From: Nocardia crassostreae | Lineage (GTDB): Bacteria > Actinomycetota > Actinomycetes > Mycobacteriales > Mycobacteriaceae | DNA: 64,000 bases | Reading direction: 5' to 3' | Assembly: GCF_001613405.1 (NCBI RefSeq) | Contig: NZ_BDCH01000025.1 | Location: forward strand, 248,001 to 312,000 | Shown here: positions 1 to 8,531 of the stretch, piece after piece | Position numbering within the stretch: position 1 is the stretch's first letter | Layout of the letters: each line of letters begins with the position of its first letter | Translations under genes and position numbers: made by a program | The notes under the pieces: model-generated | The model's input: only the letters and a program-made list of their open reading frames with translations | What the model was told of the DNA's origin: nothing | Database searches by the model: none

Positions 1-897
1 GGTGTACGGATCGCCCACGCGGTCGTTGAGCCACTGGAAGTCGAACTTGCCCTGGGCGATCGCCGCCAGGTCCGGCACCCACTTGAGGCCGTTGATAGCG
101 CCGAGCCACAACGGAATGAAGTTGAAGCCGAAGCCGCCGCCGGGCGCGAGCACGTCATTGACGAGGTCGCTGCCCGGGACGACCGGGAAGATGGCCTTCA
201 GCGCGGGCGGCTGCTGCTCGGCGGCCTGCACCTGGTTGATGGCCGAGTAGGACAGGCCGTTCATGCCGACCTTGCCGTCGGACCAGCCCTGGCGCGACGC
301 CCAGTCGATGACCTCGACGGTGTCGGCCTGCTCGCGCTGGCGCAGCATGTCCCATTCGCCCTGCGAGAAGCCGGTGCCGCGGACATCCACCACGACCTGC
401 GTGTAGCCGGACTTGATGAGCTGGCGGTCGACGCTGAAGTTGCGCAGCTGGCCGTTGCCCGCGGCGTTCAGCAGTTCGCCGAAGCCGGAGATGGGGGTGC
501 CGGTCAGGTTGATGGACCGGAACAGGTTGACCAGCGCGTCGGACAGGCCCGGAATGGCGAAGGCGCTGTCGGCGACATTCGACACCAGCTTGGTGTAGGG
601 CGTCATGTTCACGATGGTCGGCATCGGCGCGTCGATGGCGCGGCCGGAGGCGTCGGCGGGGCGGTAGACATTGCCCTTGAGCACCGTGCCGTCACTCATG
701 GTGATGGGCACGTCCCATTCGATGGCGACATTCGGATACTGCTGGGGGCCATCCTCGGTGGCGGTCCAGGCCGCGCCCGCGGCGCCGCCGTCGGGGCCGA
801 TGGAGTCGACTGCCGCATCCGCCGCGGTCATGGCGGTCATCGGGAGGTGCAGAGCGGCCGCGGCGGTGAACACCGTGGCCCGTAGCGCGTGCTTCAT
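1..897 (-). CDS. Secreted CocE/NonD-family alpha/beta hydrolase (C-terminus beyond window)
   Basis: The 299 visible codons begin at ATG 897; the 3' end lies outside the window. The N-terminus is a Sec-type signal peptide (MKHALRATVFTAAAALHLP...) followed by a region like the CocE / X-Pro dipeptidyl-peptidase S15 fold. VVVDVRGTGFSQGEWDML is the usual strand and turn of this family. The nucleophile elbow GMNGLSYSA puts the catalytic Ser at about residue 216. The catalytic Asp and His and the jelly-roll C-terminal domain would lie in the missing part. Members hydrolyse acyl, ester or amide substrates; the substrate here cannot be inferred. The family and export are clear, the activity is not. 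Confidence 0.85.
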   Translation of the reverse strand, partial: MKHALRATVFTAAAALHLPMTAMTAADAAVDSIGPDGGAAGAAWTATEDGPQQYPNVAIEWDVPITMSDGTVLKGNVYRPADASGRAIDAPMPTIVNMTPYTKLVSNVADSAFAIPGLSDALVNLFRSINLTGTPISGFGELLNAAGNGQLRNFSVDRQLIKSGYTQVVVDVRGTGFSQGEWDMLRQREQADTVEVIDWASRQGWSDGKVGMNGLSYSAINQVQAAEQQPPALKAIFPVVPGSDLVNDVLAPGGGFGFNFIPLWLGAINGLKWVPDLAAIAQGKFDFQWLNDRVGDPYT

Positions 898-1120
898 CGA
901 ACGTGATCTACCTCTCGCAACTGATCGAACGACCGAGAGCATAGCTACTCGAAAGTAAGTTGCAAAGCGAGGTTACTGTTACCGACTTTTGACGGGCAAT
1001 ACTTCGGCAAATTAACTGCAGGCAGATGCCCTCTTTAGGTGTGAATCATCTCCCTGCGCAGTGTGATCCGCATCGCATTACGCGACCGTAGGGTATTTCA
1101 CCAAAGATTCGGGAAATGGA

Positions 1121-1159
1121 AAACGCGCTGCAGCCGATGAATTCGGCCACAACGCGTTT
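1121..1159 (-). terminator. Possible weak hairpin after gpmA
   Basis: AAACGCG at 1121-1127 pairs with CGCGTTT at 1153-1159, about 13 bases past the gpmA stop. The loop is 25 nt and there is no clear T-run, so this is only a candidate. The rest of 898-1171 shows no gene. Confidence 0.25.
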
Positions 1160-1171
1160 CGCGTTACAGAA

Positions 1172-1909
1172 CTACTTGGCGCCCTGGTTGGCGACGGCCG
1201 CGGCGCCCGCGGCGGCGGCCTCCGGGTCCAGGTATTCGCCCTTGCCCAGCGGGCGCAGGTTCTCGTCCAGCTCGTACTTGAGCGGAATGCCGGTGGGGAT
1301 GTTCAGCCCGGCGATGTCCTCGTCGGAGATGCCCTCCAGGTGCTTCACCAGGGCGCGCAGCGAATTCCCGTGCGCCGCAATGAGAACCGTCCTACCTGCG
1401 CGGACATCGGAGGAGATGGTGTCCTCCCAGTACGGCACCATGCGGGCCACGACGTCCTTGAGGCATTCGGTCAGCGGGACCTCGATGCCGTCGTAGCGCG
1501 GGTCGCCGGTCTGGCTGTACTCATTGGCCGGATCGATGGGCGGCGGCGGGGTGTCGTAGCTGCGGCGCCACAGCATGAACTGCTCGTCGCCGTACTCGGC
1601 CTTGATCTCGGCCTTGTTCTTGCCCTGCAGCGCACCGTAGTGCCGCTCGTTCAGGCGCCAGTCCCGCACCACCGGAATCCAATGCCGGTCACAGGCATCG
1701 AGGGCATTGTTGGCGGTGCTGATGGCGCGGCGCAGCAGCGAGGTGTACACGATATCCGGGAGAATGCCGTGTTCGGCCAGCAATTCACCGGCACGCTTGC
1801 CTTCGGCAATGCCCTTTTCGGTCAGCCGGACGTCCACCCAACCGGTGAACAAGTTCAGGGCATTCCATTCGCTCTCGCCGTGGCGCAGCAAAACGAGGGT
1901 GTACGTCAT
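1172..1909 (-). CDS. gpmA: 2,3-bisphosphoglycerate-dependent phosphoglycerate mutase
   Basis: This 245-aa cytosolic glycolytic enzyme interconverts 3- and 2-phosphoglycerate. LLRHGESEWN near the N-terminus carries the phosphohistidine (His10), and IAAHGNSLRALVKHLEG holds the second catalytic His. RRAISTANNALD and WRLNERHYGALQGKNK are standard dPGM signatures, and the length is normal for the family. It is the last gene of a minus-strand run (mshA, YbjN, ROK kinase, KOW-like protein, gpmA). M. tuberculosis also has gpm1 (Rv0489) close to mshA (Rv0486), so the context supports the call. Confidence 0.97.
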   Translation of the reverse strand: MTYTLVLLRHGESEWNALNLFTGWVDVRLTEKGIAEGKRAGELLAEHGILPDIVYTSLLRRAISTANNALDACDRHWIPVVRDWRLNERHYGALQGKNKAEIKAEYGDEQFMLWRRSYDTPPPPIDPANEYSQTGDPRYDGIEVPLTECLKDVVARMVPYWEDTISSDVRAGRTVLIAAHGNSLRALVKHLEGISDEDIAGLNIPTGIPLKYELDENLRPLGKGEYLDPEAAAAGAAAVANQGAK

Positions 1910-1973
1910 GGGGTCATCCTGCCACGGGCGGATGAACCGGCGACCTGCACCCTCGCCCGGTTCCGGCGGGCCG

Positions 1974-2174
1974 CTAGGGCCATTCCACCTCGTGGAATCC
2001 GACCGTCATACCCACCGTCTGCCGGTGCCGGTTACCGCCGGGCTCGCGCACGACCAGCTCCAGGCGTAGCTCGGATCGACCGGCGTCCACACCCCAGACC
2101 ACGCCGCACGCACCGCTGAACGGCCCGTCCGAGAGGTAGACGACATCACCCTGAGCGAACTCGGTTATCCCCAC
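1974..2174 (-). CDS. Small KOW-like protein
   Basis: This 66-aa protein probably starts at GTG 2174. It begins 24 bases after the ROK kinase stop and on the same strand, so it is likely co-transcribed between the kinase and gpmA. The pattern GDVVYLSDGPFSGACGVVWG resembles the KOW motif of NusG and ribosomal proteins (G-D-x-V, then G-P-F-x-G-x-x-G-x-V), and a beta-rich stretch SELRLELVV follows. This suggests a small SH3-like barrel that may bind RNA, but that is inference. No other domain is present. Confidence 0.6.
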   Translation of the reverse strand: MGITEFAQGDVVYLSDGPFSGACGVVWGVDAGRSELRLELVVREPGGNRHRQTVGMTVGFHEVEWP

Positions 2175-2198
2175 GCCGCCCCAGGGTAGCGGCGAATT

Positions 2199-3083
2199 TC
2201 ACGGTTGCCCGGCAAGCAGGGCCGCGCCCGCGAGTGTCGCCTGATCGGTGAGTTCCGAAGGGACCACGCGCAGTTCGCGCAGAAAAGTGAGGCGCGCATG
2301 CTTCGCAGCCGATGCGCGCAGCGGCCCCCACAGCGGCTCCCCCGACTGCGCGAACCCGCCGCCGACCACCGCCAGATCGGTGTCCAGCAGCGCCGCCGCC
2401 GAGGCGATGGCCTGCCCCAGCGCCGTACCCGCGCGCGCCAGCGCGGCCACGGCGATCTCGTCTCCGGCCCGAGCGGCCTGCGCCAGTTCGATGCCGGTGC
2501 CGCCGGTCCAGCCTTGGCGGCGCGCCCAGCGCACCGAGGACTTACCGCTCGCGACGGCCTCCACGCAGCCGAATCCCCCACAGGCGCAAGGCTCTTCATT
2601 TCCGGGCACCACAATGTGGCCGACATGCCCGGCATTTCCCGTGCGGCCCATGACGACCCGCCCGTCCACGATGACGCCGCCGCCGATACCGGAGGACACC
2701 GTCATGGCCAGCACATTGCTCACGCCTTTGGCGGCGCCCCAGCGTTGTTCGGCCAGCGCCAAGCAGACACCGTCGATCGCGAATCGAATCTCTGCCTGCG
2801 GGAACAGATTCCGCACCTCGTCCACGAGCGGGAACCCATCGGCCCACTCCGGGATATTGAGCGGCCCGGTCGACCCGGTGCGCACATCCACCGGCCCGGC
2901 CGAACCGATGCCGACCGCCGTCACCTCGGCCCCCCCGGCCACCGTCAGCAGCAGGGCCCGGCAGGTGTCCCACACCTCCGACTCCGGCACCGCGACCCGC
3001 CGGACATTGTGCACGGTATCGCTGGAATCCACGGTTCCCGCGGCGAATTTCGTGGCCCCGATATCCAGTGCCAGCACCGTCAT
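2199..3083 (-). CDS. ROK-family sugar kinase / NagC-like protein
   Basis: A 294-aa protein starting at ATG 3083; longer upstream starts give a low-quality N-terminus. LALDIGATKFAAG is the ASKHA phosphate-1 loop, VGIGSAGPVD the second nucleotide motif, and PCACGGFGCVEAVASG the ROK zinc-site signature CxCGxxGCxE. There is no N-terminal helix-turn-helix, so it looks like a glucokinase-type or other sugar kinase rather than a ROK repressor. A ROK-type gene (Rv0485) lies next to mshA in M. tuberculosis, which fits the synteny. The sugar substrate cannot be deduced. Confidence 0.88.
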   Translation of the reverse strand: MTVLALDIGATKFAAGTVDSSDTVHNVRRVAVPESEVWDTCRALLLTVAGGAEVTAVGIGSAGPVDVRTGSTGPLNIPEWADGFPLVDEVRNLFPQAEIRFAIDGVCLALAEQRWGAAKGVSNVLAMTVSSGIGGGVIVDGRVVMGRTGNAGHVGHIVVPGNEEPCACGGFGCVEAVASGKSSVRWARRQGWTGGTGIELAQAARAGDEIAVAALARAGTALGQAIASAAALLDTDLAVVGGGFAQSGEPLWGPLRASAAKHARLTFLRELRVVPSELTDQATLAGAALLAGQP

Positions 3084-3258
3084 CGCGTCGATCCTCCCGC
3101 TATCGCATTCCTCGCCGAATCCGGCGATCGTCAGTATTCCTACCGTGCCGCCGCGGCCACGTTCTCGTATTCCGCGAGTGTGGCCGTGAGCCAATTGATA
3201 TGGCCGAGCTGTTCGACTATGTCCTGGTGTACGGCGGAGTGAATGAGCCTGGCGCGGG

Positions 3259-3864
3259 TCAGAGCTTGTCGGCGGCGTCCACGAGGTGTTCGAAGGCGCG
3301 GAGGTTCTTGAGGGATTCGCCGCGGGAGACGCGCCATTTCCATTCCCGGCGAATGGATTCGGCGAAGCCGAGTTCGAGGAGGGTGTTGAAGTCGGCGTCC
3401 ACGGCCTCGAGGATGGAGCCGAGCCAGCGGTCGAGTTCGTCGGGGGTGACGGCGTGGTTGGAGAGGCGGCCGACGAGGTAGATGTCGCCGACGCGGTCCA
3501 GGGTGTAGGCCACGCCGTAGAGGCGGCGGTTGCGGCGGAGCAGGAATTTGTAGACGCCCTCGAAGTTCTCGTCGGGCTTGCGGCAGACGAAGGATTCCAT
3601 GCGGACGCCGTGCTTGCCGACGGTTACGCCGATGACGGTTTTGAGTTTGCGCTCGCCTGGCAGGACGACCACGAACAGGTCGGGGGCGTCGCGGGTGTAT
3701 TCGATCTCGCGATCGCGCAGGGTTTCCTCGATGAGCGCCGCGGTGGCGCGGGCGGTGTCGTCGTTGAGTCGGCCGCTGCTCTCGTGCGGGCGCGGCGCGA
3801 CGGGCGCGGTGGGATCCGAGTGGTCGGTCTCACTCATCGGCGAACCGCTCCCATCCGACGCCAT
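3259..3864 (-). CDS. YbjN domain-containing protein (Rv0487-like)
   Basis: Up to 201 aa from the start at 3864. An alternative ATG at 3837 would begin directly after the mshA stop, whereas 3864 overlaps mshA by about 31 bases; either implies translational coupling. The core from about residue 45 (RATAALIEETLRDREIEYTR, then FVVVLPGERKLKTVIGVTVG) has the alpha/beta YbjN fold seen in type III secretion chaperone-like proteins. The C-terminal half is rich in Arg and acidic residues (KFLLRRNRRLYGVAYTLD). It directly follows mshA, as Rv0487 follows Rv0486. Function is unknown; cytosolic. Confidence 0.85.
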   Translation of the reverse strand: MASDGSGSPMSETDHSDPTAPVAPRPHESSGRLNDDTARATAALIEETLRDREIEYTRDAPDLFVVVLPGERKLKTVIGVTVGKHGVRMESFVCRKPDENFEGVYKFLLRRNRRLYGVAYTLDRVGDIYLVGRLSNHAVTPDELDRWLGSILEAVDADFNTLLELGFAESIRREWKWRVSRGESLKNLRAFEHLVDAADKL

Positions 3865-5285
3865 GCCGGCTCGACCTCGGCCCGTATTGACCTCGGACTA
3901 CCAACAGATCGCGTCCTCGATCGTGCCTGATAGCTGTCGGAGTGCACGCTACCGCTGCGGCTGCGAGTAACCCACGACTGGGATAGGGCCGCCGCATAGC
4001 TGTCCAGCAGGCCCTCGGCGGTGTGCGCCCAGGAGAAGTTGGCCGCATGCGCCACGGCCGCCGTGCCCATGCGCTCGAGCCGGGCCGGATCGTCGAACAG
4101 CGAGCGCAGCGCCGCCGCCCAGTCCGGGGTGCTGTGCCCGGGCACCAGCAGGCCGGAGACATTGTCGCGGACAGCCGTGCCCAGGCCGCCCACATCGGCA
4201 GCCAGCACCGGGGTGCCACTGGCCTGCGCCTCGATGGCGACCAGGCCGAAGGATTCGTTGTAGCTGGGCACCGCCACCAGGTCCGCGGCGCGATACACCT
4301 GCGCCAGGCGGTGCGGCGGCTGCGGCGGCAGGAAGGTGACGCGATCGGAAATGCCCAGGGCCGCAGCCAATCCGATGAGGGCCTCGGGGCGCTTCAGGCC
4401 GCTGCCGGACGGTCCGCCGACAATCAGCACGCGCAGCGGGCGCTCCGGGCGGTGCGGTTGCACGGCCTCGTCGGCCAGCACCTGCGCGGCCGCGCGGACC
4501 AGGACGTCGGGGGCCTTGAGCGGTTGGATGCGGCCGATGAAGGCGACGATCCGCTCATTGGCGGACAGGCCCAGTTCGGCGCGGGCCGCGGCCTTGTCGC
4601 CGGGGTGGTAGCGGGACAGATCCGCGCCCGGCAGCACCACGTCGATGCGGTCCGGATCGGCGCCGTAGTACTCGACCAGCTGCCGCGCCTCCTCACCGGT
4701 GTTCGCCACGAGCCGGTCGGCCTCGGCCACGATCTGCTTCTCGCCGATCTCGCGGGCGGCCGGTTCCGGACAGTCGCCCTCGGCGAGATAGGCGTTCTTC
4801 ACCGCGGCCAGGGTGTGCGCGGTGTGCACCATGGGCGTGCGCCAGCGGTCCCGGGCCAGCCAGCCGACCTGGCCGGACATCCAGTAGTGCGAGTGAATGA
4901 GGTCGTAGTGACCGGGCAGGTTGCGGGCCTCGGTGCGCAGCACCTCGGCCGCGAACGGGCACAGCTGCGTCGGCAGGTCGTTCTTGTCGAGCCCCTCGAA
5001 GGGCCCGGTGACCACATTGCGCACCAGCACGCCGGGCGCGGCCTCGACCACGGGCTCGTCATTGGAGGAGGTGGCGCGGGTGAAGATCTCCACCTGGGTG
5101 CCGCGCTTGGCCAGTTCGATGGCGGTCTGCAGCACGTAGACGTTCATGCCCCCGGCATCACCGGTTCCCGGTTGCGCTAGTGGGGAGGTGTGTACCGACA
5201 GGACGGCAATGCGGTCAGGCCGCAGGTCGGTACGTTGACTCACCACTCCAGTGTGCATGGCTGACATAACGTCACATACCCGCAC
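3834..5285 (-). CDS. mshA: D-inositol-3-phosphate glycosyltransferase, mycothiol synthesis
   Basis: MshA transfers GlcNAc from UDP-GlcNAc to 1L-myo-inositol-1-phosphate, the first step of mycothiol synthesis. The 483-aa frame has the GT4 signatures PGTGDAGGMNVYVLQ near the N-terminus, HSHYWMSGQVGWLARD, FIGRIQPLKAPDVLVRAAA, and the C-terminal SYNESFGLVAIEAQASGTPV nucleotide-sugar motif. The first ATG is at 5285; internal ATGs (MSAM, MHTG) are equally plausible starts. The last 45-50 residues after SYAAALSQSW are Arg/Ser-rich and do not look like a MshA C-terminus; they overlap the YbjN start. Upstream context (SDR) matches the mycobacterial locus. Confidence 0.95.
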   Translation of the reverse strand: MRVCDVMSAMHTGVVSQRTDLRPDRIAVLSVHTSPLAQPGTGDAGGMNVYVLQTAIELAKRGTQVEIFTRATSSNDEPVVEAAPGVLVRNVVTGPFEGLDKNDLPTQLCPFAAEVLRTEARNLPGHYDLIHSHYWMSGQVGWLARDRWRTPMVHTAHTLAAVKNAYLAEGDCPEPAAREIGEKQIVAEADRLVANTGEEARQLVEYYGADPDRIDVVLPGADLSRYHPGDKAAARAELGLSANERIVAFIGRIQPLKAPDVLVRAAAQVLADEAVQPHRPERPLRVLIVGGPSGSGLKRPEALIGLAAALGISDRVTFLPPQPPHRLAQVYRAADLVAVPSYNESFGLVAIEAQASGTPVLAADVGGLGTAVRDNVSGLLVPGHSTPDWAAALRSLFDDPARLERMGTAAVAHAANFSWAHTAEGLLDSYAAALSQSWVTRSRSGSVHSDSYQARSRTRSVGSPRSIRAEVEPAWRRMGAVRR

Positions 5286-5326
5286 TACCTTCCCAAGTGA
5301 ACTGGGTCACAAGCGGATTTGATTCC

Positions 5327-6151
5327 CTAATCCAAGGTCGACGCGAATTGTGTGACCTCCGTCACGAATCGCTCCGGGTCTTCGATGAACAAACCGTGCA
5401 GCGAATTCTCCCAATAGGAGGTGCGAGCGAGCGGCGCGGTCTCAGCGATGTAGCGGCCGTTCTCGACGGGCACCACCGGATCGGCCGTGCCATGCATGAC
5501 CAGCACCGGAATACCCAGTGCGCGCAGGGTTTCGGTGTTGTCGACGGTGCGGTAGAACAGCGCCTTGCGCACCCGCGGGAGGGTGGAGATGCTGCCGCCG
5601 AACAGCCGCTGGGCATCGGGGCCCTTGTCCGGGCCCTTGCCCGTATTGGCATTGCCGAAAGCGGCGAAACCGCGCATGGCGCGGGCGGAGCTCTCCTCGA
5701 AGACATCCGGAATTGCCTTGTCCATGGCCGCCCCGGTGGCCGCACCGGGGACGCCGCGACCGATATTGGCCATGGAACCGGTGTAAACCACCCCTGCCAC
5801 CGCGCCGCTGCCGTACGTCGCGAGGTAATCGGTGAGGACGATGCCGCCGTAGGACCAGCCGAGCAGGACGGCGCCGGAGGTAATGGCCTCGTTCGCGAGG
5901 ACGGCCGCGATATCGGCGGCCCAGTTCTTCGGATCGTCGTAGCCGGACTCGGGCGCGTCCAAGTAGCCGTGGCCGCGCAGATCGACGGCGAGTACGCGGA
6001 AGTGCGCGGCCAGCAGGTCCGCGGCGCGGCCCCAGTTGCGCAGATTGCCCGCCCAGCCGTGCAGCAGCACCAGCGGCCGCGCCCCCTCCGGCCCGGTGAC
6101 CCGGTAAACGATGCTGGTTCCGTCCGCACTGACCGCTTCGCGTATCGCCAT
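5327..6151 (-). CDS. Alpha/beta hydrolase
   Basis: 274 aa from ATG 6151. The oxyanion-hole strand VLLHGWAGNLRNWGRA, the segment VDLRGHGYLDAP and the nucleophile elbow LLGWSYGGIVL (Gly-Trp-Ser-Tyr-Gly) place it in the alpha/beta hydrolase superfamily. The Asp (HGTADPVVPVENG) and the His (NSLHGLFIEDPERF) complete the triad. It lacks a signal peptide, so it is cytosolic. It resembles esterase or haloperoxidase-like hydrolases; the substrate is unknown. It is divergent from the SDR at 6225, with about 73 bases between them. Confidence 0.88.
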   Translation of the reverse strand: MAIREAVSADGTSIVYRVTGPEGARPLVLLHGWAGNLRNWGRAADLLAAHFRVLAVDLRGHGYLDAPESGYDDPKNWAADIAAVLANEAITSGAVLLGWSYGGIVLTDYLATYGSGAVAGVVYTGSMANIGRGVPGAATGAAMDKAIPDVFEESSARAMRGFAAFGNANTGKGPDKGPDAQRLFGGSISTLPRVRKALFYRTVDNTETLRALGIPVLVMHGTADPVVPVENGRYIAETAPLARTSYWENSLHGLFIEDPERFVTEVTQFASTLD

Positions 6152-6224
6152 GGGGACAAGGCTAGGCGGGGTGCGAGATCGGGGGGCGCGGCCCCGCCCG
6201 ATATGCCGTGCTTAAGCTCAGGGC

Positions 6225-6959
6225 ATGAGCACTCGTACCGCTGTCGTGACCGGAGCCAGTTCGGGGATCGGTGAGGCCACCGCCCGGGAACTCGCCGAGC
6301 AGGGGTACCACGTATACGTGGGCGCGCGCCGGGTCGACCGGCTGGAGACGCTCGCCAAGGAGATCGGTGGGACGGCGCTGCCGCTGGACGTGACCGACCA
6401 GGATTCGGTGCGCGCCTTCGCCGCGGCCGTCGAGCGCTGCGATGTGCTGATCAACAATGCCGGTGGCGCAAAGGGTTTGGCGACGGTGGCCGAGGCCGAC
6501 CTGGACGACTGGCGGTGGATGTGGGAGACGAATGTGCTCGGCACGCTGCGGGTCACCAAGGCGCTGCTGCCCAAGCTCATCGCCTCCGGGGACGGGCTGA
6601 TCGTCACCGTCACCTCGGTGGCGGCCTTCGTCGCCTACGACAACGGGTCCGGGTACACCACGGCCAAGCACGCCCAGGCGGTGCTGCATCGCACGCTGCG
6701 CGGTGAGCTGCTGGGGCAGCCGGTGCGGCTCACCGAGATCGCGCCGGGCGCGGTGGAGACCGAGTTCTCGCTGGTGCGCTTCGACGGGGACGCCGAGCGG
6801 GCCGCGAATGTGTACAAGGGCATCGATCCGCTGTACGCGAAGGATATTGCCGAGATCATCGGATTCGTGGCGTCGCGTCCGGCGCACGTCAATCTCGACA
6901 CCATTGTGGTGAAGCCCCGGGACCAGGCCGATGCCGGACGCTTCGCGCGGCGCGGCTGA
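6225..6959 (+). CDS. Short-chain dehydrogenase/reductase (Rv0484c-like)
   Basis: A 244-aa classical SDR. VTGASSGIGEATAREL is the TGxxxGIG nucleotide-binding motif, LINNAGG the NNAG motif, and SGYTTAKHAQ the YxxxK catalytic pair, with a Ser in VTVTSVAAF. The Arg residues after the second strand (GARRVDRL) favour NADP(H). Substrate is unknown. An SDR (Rv0484c) sits between the Ldt gene and mshA in M. tuberculosis, and the position here next to the mshA block agrees. Everything from the next gene to 20420 appears inserted relative to that order. Confidence 0.9.
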   Translation: MSTRTAVVTGASSGIGEATARELAEQGYHVYVGARRVDRLETLAKEIGGTALPLDVTDQDSVRAFAAAVERCDVLINNAGGAKGLATVAEADLDDWRWMWETNVLGTLRVTKALLPKLIASGDGLIVTVTSVAAFVAYDNGSGYTTAKHAQAVLHRTLRGELLGQPVRLTEIAPGAVETEFSLVRFDGDAERAANVYKGIDPLYAKDIAEIIGFVASRPAHVNLDTIVVKPRDQADAGRFARRG

Positions 6960-6969
6960 GCGGTAGTCC

Positions 6970-7875
6970 GTGGCGCTCACCGAAAAGCCCGGCAGCCGTG
7001 CCCATTCCGCCCTCGCGGCGGTGCCGCCGCCCGCGCTGGTGCTGTTCGGCATCGTCTCGGTGCAGGCCGGTGCGGGTATCGCGAAGCACCTGTTCGATCA
7101 GCTGCCGCCGAATGCGGTGGTCATGCTGCGCCTGCTCACCTCGGCGCTGGTGCTGGGTTTCCTGGCGCGCAAGGCCCTGCGCACGGTGTGGCGGGACCAC
7201 TCGGCGCGGGAGCTGGCGCTGGTGGCCGGGTTCGGGCTGTCGCTGGCCCTCATGAACTTCTCCATCTACCAGTCGTTTTCGCGGATCCCGCTGGGCGTCG
7301 CGGTGACGATCGAGTTCCTGGGCCCGTTGACCGTGGCCGTCATCGCCTCGCGGCGGGCGCGCGATTTGATCTGGGTGGCGCTCGCCGCGGCGGGCGTGGT
7401 GCTGCTGGCCGAGGGCGGCGGTGCGCTCGATACCGCCGGTATCGCGTTCGCGCTGCTAGCCGGTGCGGGCTGGGGCGCGTACATCCTGCTCAGTTCGGCT
7501 ACCGGGCAACGCTTTCCGGGCCAGACCGGATTGGCGCTGGCCAGCATTGTCGGCACCATCGTCATGCTGCCCGCCGGTATCGGCGCGGGCGGTGCGGCGC
7601 TGCTGGATCCGAAGCTGTTGCTGCTCGGGCTGGCCGTCGGCCTGCTCTCATCGCTGATTCCGTATTCCCTGGAGCTGGAAGCCTTGCGCCGCATGCCCGC
7701 TCGCGTCTTCGGGATTCTCATGAGCCTGGAGCCCGCGGTGGCGGCGCTGGTCGGACTGATCGTGCTGCGCGAGATGCTGTCCGGATATCAATGGCTGGCG
7801 ATCGGCTGCGTCATCGTGGCGTGCGTGGGCGCCACCCGCGATCAGCAGAATCCGCCCGAGGCCCCGGAAGGCTGA
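6970..7875 (+). CDS. DMT-superfamily EamA transporter (RhtA-like exporter)
   Basis: 301 aa from GTG 6970, 10 bases after the SDR stop. About ten hydrophobic segments arranged as two EamA repeats are visible, for example ALVLFGIVSVQAGAGIAK, LVAGFGLSLALMNFSIYQS and WLAIGCVIVACVGATR. FSRIPLGVAVTIEFLGPL resembles the conserved signature of the RhtA/threonine-homoserine exporter branch. It is an inner-membrane protein, probably exporting amino acids or related metabolites. It is the first gene of the accessory block and could be co-transcribed with the SDR. Confidence 0.88.
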   Translation: MALTEKPGSRAHSALAAVPPPALVLFGIVSVQAGAGIAKHLFDQLPPNAVVMLRLLTSALVLGFLARKALRTVWRDHSARELALVAGFGLSLALMNFSIYQSFSRIPLGVAVTIEFLGPLTVAVIASRRARDLIWVALAAAGVVLLAEGGGALDTAGIAFALLAGAGWGAYILLSSATGQRFPGQTGLALASIVGTIVMLPAGIGAGGAALLDPKLLLLGLAVGLLSSLIPYSLELEALRRMPARVFGILMSLEPAVAALVGLIVLREMLSGYQWLAIGCVIVACVGATRDQQNPPEAPEG

Positions 7876-7879
7876 CGCC

Positions 7880-8458
7880 TCAATCCTTCCCCACGGCGCG
7901 ATCGACGGCGATATCGACCAGCGCGCGACTCTGCTCCTCGGTGAAAATACCCGGCAGCGTGAGGCGTTCGAGAATGAGCCAGTTCAACGCCAAGTAGAGC
8001 AGTAGCACCGTCTCCTCGTCGCCGGGCAGCCCGGAGTCGAGGTGGTTGCGGATATTGAAATCGATATCGGCGCGCACCCGCTGCGTCAGCAGGGTCTGCA
8101 GTTCCGGGCGGCGGGTGGCCTCCAGCCGCAGCTGCAGCTGGGCCAGGTAGCCGGTGCGGAAGGTGGCGACCCGGTCGACCACCTCGGTCATGAGTTCGAC
8201 GATCTTCGCGCGGCTGCGATCGCCGATGGTCACCTGGGCCATGGTCGCCTCGCTGGGGATGAGCCGCTCGTAGTAGCGGTTGCCCACCTGGACCATGAGG
8301 TCGTCACGATTGGCGAAATAGTTGGAGGCCGTGCCCGCCGGGACGGCGGCCTCCTTGTCCACCGCGCGGAAGGTCAGGCCGCGGGCCCCGTCCCGGGCGA
8401 GGACTTCGATCGCGCCGTCGAGCAAGGCGTTCCGGCGTTCGGGATTCGTGCGCACCAC
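7880..8458 (-). CDS. TetR-family transcriptional regulator
   Basis: 192 aa from GTG 8458, chosen because AAGGAG lies about 9 bases upstream; a longer frame to 8491 has no such site. The N-terminal helix-turn-helix is RRNALLDGAIEVLARDGARG then LTFRAVDKEAAVPAGTASNYF, with the NYFANRDDLM recognition-helix end typical of TetR. The C-terminal ligand domain (residues 75-190) has no recognisable ligand type. It is divergent from the DHFR-like gene at 8532. The 73-bp gap contains a perfect palindrome (8475-8486), so it probably represses itself and that neighbour. Confidence 0.9.
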   Translation of the reverse strand: MVRTNPERRNALLDGAIEVLARDGARGLTFRAVDKEAAVPAGTASNYFANRDDLMVQVGNRYYERLIPSEATMAQVTIGDRSRAKIVELMTEVVDRVATFRTGYLAQLQLRLEATRRPELQTLLTQRVRADIDFNIRNHLDSGLPGDEETVLLLYLALNWLILERLTLPGIFTEEQSRALVDIAVDRAVGKD

Positions 8459-8474
8459 TTGACACCACTCCTTT

Positions 8475-8486
8475 CGTAGTACTACG
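8475..8486. promoter_or_regulatory. Palindromic operator candidate between TetR gene and DHFR-like gene
   Basis: CGTAGTACTACG is a perfect 12-bp palindrome in the divergent intergenic region. It lies 17 bases from the TetR start and 46 bases from the other start. A TetR dimer is the obvious candidate to bind it. Confidence 0.5.
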
Positions 8487-8531
8487 TTCAAACCACTTCA
8501 CGCAGAGTACAACAGAGGGAGCGTCACAACA

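Noticed and set aside
1340..2119. 259-codon plus-strand frame over gpmA
   Set aside because: Antisense to gpmA, without features.
3140..3258. Small frame after the YbjN gene (HSAVHQDIVEQLGHINWL)
   Set aside because: The tail reads like protein, but the frame lacks a plausible start and its upstream part overlaps the YbjN gene in another frame.
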